NCBI GenBank assembly: GCA_019117495.1
Contig: DWZP01000009.1
Span: 1-64,000, forward strand
From: Fusicatenibacter_A intestinipullorum
Lineage (GTDB): Bacteria > Bacillota > Negativicutes > Acidaminococcales > Acidaminococcaceae
Reading direction: 5' to 3'
Length of the DNA stretch: 64,000 nucleotides
A model generated the notes under the pieces. It did no database searches and was not told the DNA's origin. It worked only from the letters and a program-made list of their open reading frames with translations. Made by a program: the position numbers and the translations under genes. Shown here piece by piece: positions 60,794 through 64,000 of this stretch. The first letter of the stretch is position 1. The number at the start of each line of letters is the position of its first letter.

Positions 60794-60848
60794 AAACCGC
60801 TGCAATTTTCATCCCTGCGCAGGATGGAAGTTGCAGCGGTTTTGTATT
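60794..60848 (+). terminator. Large intrinsic terminator after hcp
   Basis: AAACCGCTGCAA (60794-60805) pairs with TTGCAGCGGTTT (60831-60842), and the stem continues inward through ttttcatcc/ggatggaag. T-rich sequence follows. A smaller hairpin, CAGCAAT/ATTGCTG (60745-60770), lies just upstream. Confidence 0.85.
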
Positions 60849-60865
60849 TTCTGAGGAAAGGTGTC

Positions 60866-61206
60866 AAACTGCATTTTTACAGTTTGGGTACCATTCCCGA
60901 GGAAAATAGGCGGGTGTCCAGAGGGATGCAATCCCTTGGCTCTGGGTTTCCAATAGGGGCGAGAAGCATCCCTGTTGGCACACGATTTTGCTTGCAAAGT
61001 CTAGTGTGTTATACCTTTTGCGACCGCTGACGCTGGAAAGGGGCTGTCCCACGCCAGACAGACACTTTTCGGTGGCAGCAGAACAGGCGGATTTTGTGGG
61101 CTGTAAGCTACAAAAGACAAGAAATTTGCAATTAGCAAAATCCGGCTGTTCGGGTGTAGTTGGCATAGGAAATTTTGAAGCGAAGCGGAAAGATTTTCTG
61201 TGCCAA
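60866..61206. other. Dense hairpin region with no gene, possible structured RNA or element origin
   Basis: In the 508 bp between hcp and the next gene I see no credible protein gene, but many strong stems. They are AAACTG/CAGTTT (60866-60885); CCAGAG/CTCTGG (60918-60945) enclosing GGAT-GCA-ATCC; a 9-bp CCAATAGGG/CCCTGTTGG (60950-60978); CGGATTTTG/CAAAATCCG (61088-61144); and a 13-bp stem 61160-61172 with 61194-61206. GTGTCC (60914) and GGCACAC (60977) could close the second and third as a three-way junction. Candidates are a conserved RNA, an oriT or a replication origin. Confidence 0.5.
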
Positions 61207-61243
61207 CGGGGGAGCAAGAGGTATATAAAACCCGCCGCAGCGA

Positions 61244-62471
61244 TCAGCTCCCGTATCGTATTTTCGCATGTTCCAACTCAAAGGGAATCGTCAATTTCTT
61301 CGGAAGCTCGCTCATGGAGAGTTTCAGAATTTGACGGATTGCGATTTTTGCAAAGACGTTCGATCTGCTCAAATCGCCGTCTGCCAATTTTATAATTTCC
61401 GCAGTTCTGGTAGAAAAGTCAAAACGTATTTCTCCCCATTCATCGTCGTCGTTTGCATAGCGATGTACTGCTTTGTACTCGTATGCAGCGGCGGCGATTT
61501 TTTTGTTTTTCTCGATCAGCTTCAATTCCACCACACCGAGAACACCGGCATCCACCAGAAGTCCGGTCAGTTTGTCCACGATCTTTTTGTAAGCTCGCTC
61601 TGCGCCGCTGGTGCTGCTGTATTCGTAAGCGGTGGCAAGCTGTTCAAATGAATAACGCTCGTCCCACGGCATCACCCGTCAACAGTTCATGCAGATAGCA
61701 TTTCTCTTTTCAAGGAAAAACTTTTCCTTATGACTGAGCTTGTCAAAAGCGGCTTGCACAGCATCGGCACGAATACCGTTCCAAAGAATCTCCGCATAGT
61801 TCCAGCTATCGTCACGGGTGACATCCTCGCCCGTTTCCTCGCTGTCCTCGTCCTGCATGGTCGCATAGAAAGGAACACGGCTGCGGTTCTGTCTTGCAAG
61901 GGTCAGATACTCGGCGGCGGTTTCTTCGGTGCAGTTCTGCTCGGCGGCATATTCAGCAATGACTTCTTTTGCGCTCTTGCCGGAATTGTTATAGAGCCAT
62001 GCAATACCACGGGCGGCTTTGTACTCGTCCAGAGATTTGAATGAGCCTGCTTCTTCCTGTCGGCGGCAATCCAGAAGTGCGTTGCCGATGAAGTGATGGG
62101 CATAGGTCAGAAAGTCTGCGCCCTTGTCGGGGGGCATAATTCGGTAAACACTCTAACATGGCAAGAACACAACTGAGCTTGTAATCCAGAAAACGCAAAG
62201 GGTCATATCGGTCAATTCCCTCGGTCAGCAGAAAACGGTATACTCGCTTGTTCAGCCTGGACTCGTAATGATGGAGGAAGTATGTAAAGTAGGTCAGATC
62301 ATTTTCACGCACAGCAGAAATGATGTAATCGTTGATGTCCTCCGCCTTGGACGGCACAGGGTCAAGACGGAAGATGCGCCCTGCCTGTCGCATGGTCATA
62401 GCTCCATACTGCACAGCGAATTTTGCTGTGCTGATATATTCGTTGGTATTCCAAAAGCGTTCTTCGGACAT
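61244..62471 (-). pseudogene. Broken sigma-70-like/HTH regulator of the element
   Basis: One ancestral protein of about 405 residues is split in three. Part 1 (62471 leftward) begins MSEERFWNTNEYIS with ggggagg upstream. It loses frame at a run of six G on the plus strand (62129-62134); with five, LPNYAP would run straight into DKGADFLTYAHH. Part 2 ends at an in-frame TGA (61679-61681) after AICMNC, where GGA (Gly) would join it to RVMPWDERYSF. Part 3 continues to 61244. The LSHKEKFFLEKR and SFEQLATAYEYSSTSGAERAYKK segments resemble sigma region 4. Product name is tentative. Confidence 0.7.
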
Positions 62472-62500
62472 TAGGCGCACCTCCCCTCAAAAGATTTTTC

Positions 62501-63613
62501 TTATTTCGTCCTCGCCCTTGCTTCGTTCAGCAAAGTTGTCTGTCCCATTTCTTTTTCATAGCTGCCGTTGGCATAGGCAACATCCAAGATCGCAAGTTCC
62601 AACTTATCTTTTGCAAGCTCTTTCATCACAGCGGCGGTCTGTTCGTCCAGAGTGACACGATGGAGATACTGCGTGATCGTGTTCATGCGGCGTGTGTAGA
62701 TCGCCTTGATGGGATGATCGTCCGCAAGCTCCCTCTGTTCTCTGCCTTTGAGATTGCCGATCTGACGGCAGGTGCGTCCGAGCTTATCTCCCGGCGCAAG
62801 TCCTCCGCAGTATTTGGTCTGCCTTGCATCGGTGGTCAGAAACCATTTTCCGTAGATGGGGCATAACCTCGGCGCATGACCGACACACAAGCCCTCAAAC
62901 AAATCCGAACGGAACATACCCACAAAAGAAACGTAGTGCATACGCTTCACAAGCTGCGGTATGCCTTTCTCCGGCATGACAGCGGACACATACTGAATCG
63001 TGGTATTGGTTAACTGCATCCACATCGGATTATCCAATGACAAGGTAGGCGTAGCGTTGAAATGTTCTGCAAAGGTTTCTGCATATCCGTCCGGCGTTCG
63101 CTTGCTGTGGTGGAACTTATGGGCAAATTCTATCATGCCATGCTTGTATATCATCAAAGTGCCGCCAAGCTGCGCCAGTTCGTTTATCAGCTTTACAACG
63201 CCTACGCCCCTTTTGTACTGTTCGTCAAGGGCGGCTACTATGCCGATTTCCTGTGCCGCATTTATGTAGGCAATGGCGTTTTCGATATATTCATCGGAGA
63301 AGATCTGGTGAATGTCATGCCCGTCAGTAGGAAAATCAAACAGCGAAAACGGATACACAGAGCGCATCATCTGCGTAATCTGCAACACGCTTTCTTTTGC
63401 GGCGGCAAAGTGTTCTGCCGTAGGTGTTCCTGCTTTTATCAGTTCAACTACTGCCGCCAAAGGAATGGCAAGCCGTGCAAGTTCCCTGATCTGTTCATCG
63501 GTGATATTCATGGCAGCGCAACCGATACTGCCCGTAGGCAAGGTGTGTCCGGCATAGGTCACTTTATCCTGCCAGAAATCAAGGGTCAATAATTCTCGTT
63601 TTAGGATACTCAT
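62501..63613 (-). CDS. DUF6076 family protein
   Basis: A 370-residue protein. The C-terminal third has a probable zinc-ribbon-like segment (RLCPIYGKWFLTTDARQTKYCGG) followed by a basic helix (CRQIGNLKGREQRE), and the N-terminal part is helical. I associate this with DUF6076, found on Clostridia integrative elements beside sigma-like and CHC2 genes; function unknown. The usual first CxxC of the ribbon here reads CPIY, so one cysteine appears lost. ATG 63613 follows ggaggtaggcac. Probably one operon with the broken gene 30 bp downstream. Confidence 0.75.
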   Translation of the reverse strand: MSILKRELLTLDFWQDKVTYAGHTLPTGSIGCAAMNITDEQIRELARLAIPLAAVVELIKAGTPTAEHFAAAKESVLQITQMMRSVYPFSLFDFPTDGHDIHQIFSDEYIENAIAYINAAQEIGIVAALDEQYKRGVGVVKLINELAQLGGTLMIYKHGMIEFAHKFHHSKRTPDGYAETFAEHFNATPTLSLDNPMWMQLTNTTIQYVSAVMPEKGIPQLVKRMHYVSFVGMFRSDLFEGLCVGHAPRLCPIYGKWFLTTDARQTKYCGGLAPGDKLGRTCRQIGNLKGREQRELADDHPIKAIYTRRMNTITQYLHRVTLDEQTAAVMKELAKDKLELAILDVAYANGSYEKEMGQTTLLNEARARTK

Positions 63614-63747
63614 GTGCCTACCTCCATTCTGTCATGTTTTTTGAAATGAGCTTGTCATGCCATCAGCACCCTTTTTACGATTTTCCTCATAATATACACG
63701 AGGGGATGAAAAATCGTTCCTATCAATAAGAATTATGGAGGAATGAG

Positions 63748-64000
63748 ATGAATGTATTCGAAACAGTAAAGACAAGCGTCAACACAAGAGAAGCGGCGGC
63801 AAGGTACGGCGTGGAGGTCAATCGGCACGGAAAAGCACTCTGCCCGTTCCACAATGACCGCCATCCAAGCCTGTTTTTAGACGATGACCACTACCATTGC
63901 TTCGCTTGCGGCGAGCATGGGAACGTGATCGATCTCACAGCCAAGCTCTACAGTCTGTCCCTGTACGATGCGGCGAAGAAGCTGGCATACGACTTCGGCA
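63748..64000 (+). CDS. CHC2 zinc-finger (DNA primase-type) protein, cut by the window end
   Basis: The first 84 residues of a larger protein. Zinc finger pattern CPFHNDRHPSL then HYHCFACGEHGNVIDL: Cys, His, Cys, Cys as in DnaG-type primases. Many Clostridia integrative elements carry such a protein for their own replication. ATG 63748 follows ggagg at six bases. It is divergent from the DUF6076 gene. The catalytic TOPRIM part, if present, is outside. Confidence 0.85.
   Translation, partial: MNVFETVKTSVNTREAAARYGVEVNRHGKALCPFHNDRHPSLFLDDDHYHCFACGEHGNVIDLTAKLYSLSLYDAAKKLAYDFG

Larger units (their letters stand above)
54944..64000. mobile_element. Left part of an integrative (ICE-like) element in the 3' end of rlmD
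   Basis: From about 54944 the sequence changes in codon habit (more AAG and CTG/CTT, fewer AAA and TTA) and gene content: an rlmD-tail cassette, DUF6061, cargo genes with hcp, a broken sigma-like gene, DUF6076 and a CHC2 zinc-finger protein. The last three types are familiar from Clostridia conjugative elements. The 3' end of rumA/rlmD is a known integration site of ICEs in streptococci. The exact att core and the right end cannot be defined; integrase, relaxase and conjugation genes would be beyond the window. Confidence 0.75.

Noticed and set aside
60737..61395. Plus-strand open frames across the hairpin region after hcp.
   Set aside because: No ribosome sites, the text is full of hairpin-derived repeats, and the longer one runs into the antisense of the sigma-like gene.
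61679..61681. In-frame TGA in the sigma-like gene as recoding (selenocysteine).
   Set aside because: No SECIS-like hairpin was evident just after it, and the same gene has a separate frameshift, so decay is the simpler reading.

Overview
The window is about 54.9 kb of bacterial chromosome followed by about 9 kb of an integrated mobile element that runs off the right edge. The chromosome looks like an anaerobic Gram-negative-type Firmicute (Negativicutes, perhaps an Acidaminococcaceae/Phascolarctobacterium-like gut bacterium). This is inferred from the pairing of a PolC-type and a DnaE-type replicase, the Firmicute order rpsB-tsf-pyrH-frr-uppS-cdsA-dxr-rseP-ispG-proS-polC, the many 4Fe-4S proteins, electron-transferring flavoprotein genes and two Na+/alanine-type symporters. 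No search was run, so the taxon is a suggestion.

Layout. 1-220: end of an rRNA operon (5S rRNA and terminators). 216-13466: acyltransferase, solute symporter, dnaE, etfB-etfA (EtfA carries an N-terminal ferredoxin domain), a small protein, pyruvate kinase, an unknown helical protein, glycerol-1-phosphate dehydrogenase and a YdcF-like protein. 13485-28140: the long translation, envelope-lipid and replication run, opened by a promoter and a pseudoknot-forming leader before rpsB and closed by a PolC that appears to lack its proofreading exonuclease. 28236-34662: secreted repeat protein, DUF6125, small unknowns, ferredoxin-nitroreductase, an EF-G-like GTPase with an altered P-loop and an ABC-type ATPase. 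34754-39069: transketolase and thiDME. 39130-43820: lysine-biosynthesis operon dapB-asd-lysC-dapA plus a CGGC-domain gene, behind a consensus promoter and a lysine riboswitch. 43882-48715: inactive-looking NlpC/P60 protein, leucyl aminopeptidase, PHP phosphoesterase, P-loop/Asp23 protein and DUF3870. 48819-52032: two AGCS symporters with a tandem glycine riboswitch between them. 52070-52317: tRNA-Pro, tRNA-Gly, tRNA-Arg. 52508-55240: secreted unknown and rlmD.

Mobile element. From about 54944 the rlmD reading frame continues into a roughly 95-residue tail of foreign character, followed by genes typical of Clostridia integrative elements (DUF6061, DUF6076, a broken sigma-like regulator, a CHC2 zinc-finger primase domain cut by the window end). 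Its cargo at 55560-60735 is a compact module: a divergent Crp/Fnr regulator, TIGR04076 protein, stand-alone diiron-type metallo-beta-lactamase domain, 4Fe-4S protein, YeiH-type exporter and hybrid cluster protein (hcp). I read this as a transferable nitrosative-stress or redox module. Between hcp and the element backbone lies about 400 bp of dense hairpins with no convincing gene.

Leads I rate highest: the hcp cargo island and its rlmD junction; PolC without an exonuclease; the structured region at 60866-61206; the rpsB leader pseudoknot; and the EF-G-like protein lacking the P-loop lysine.
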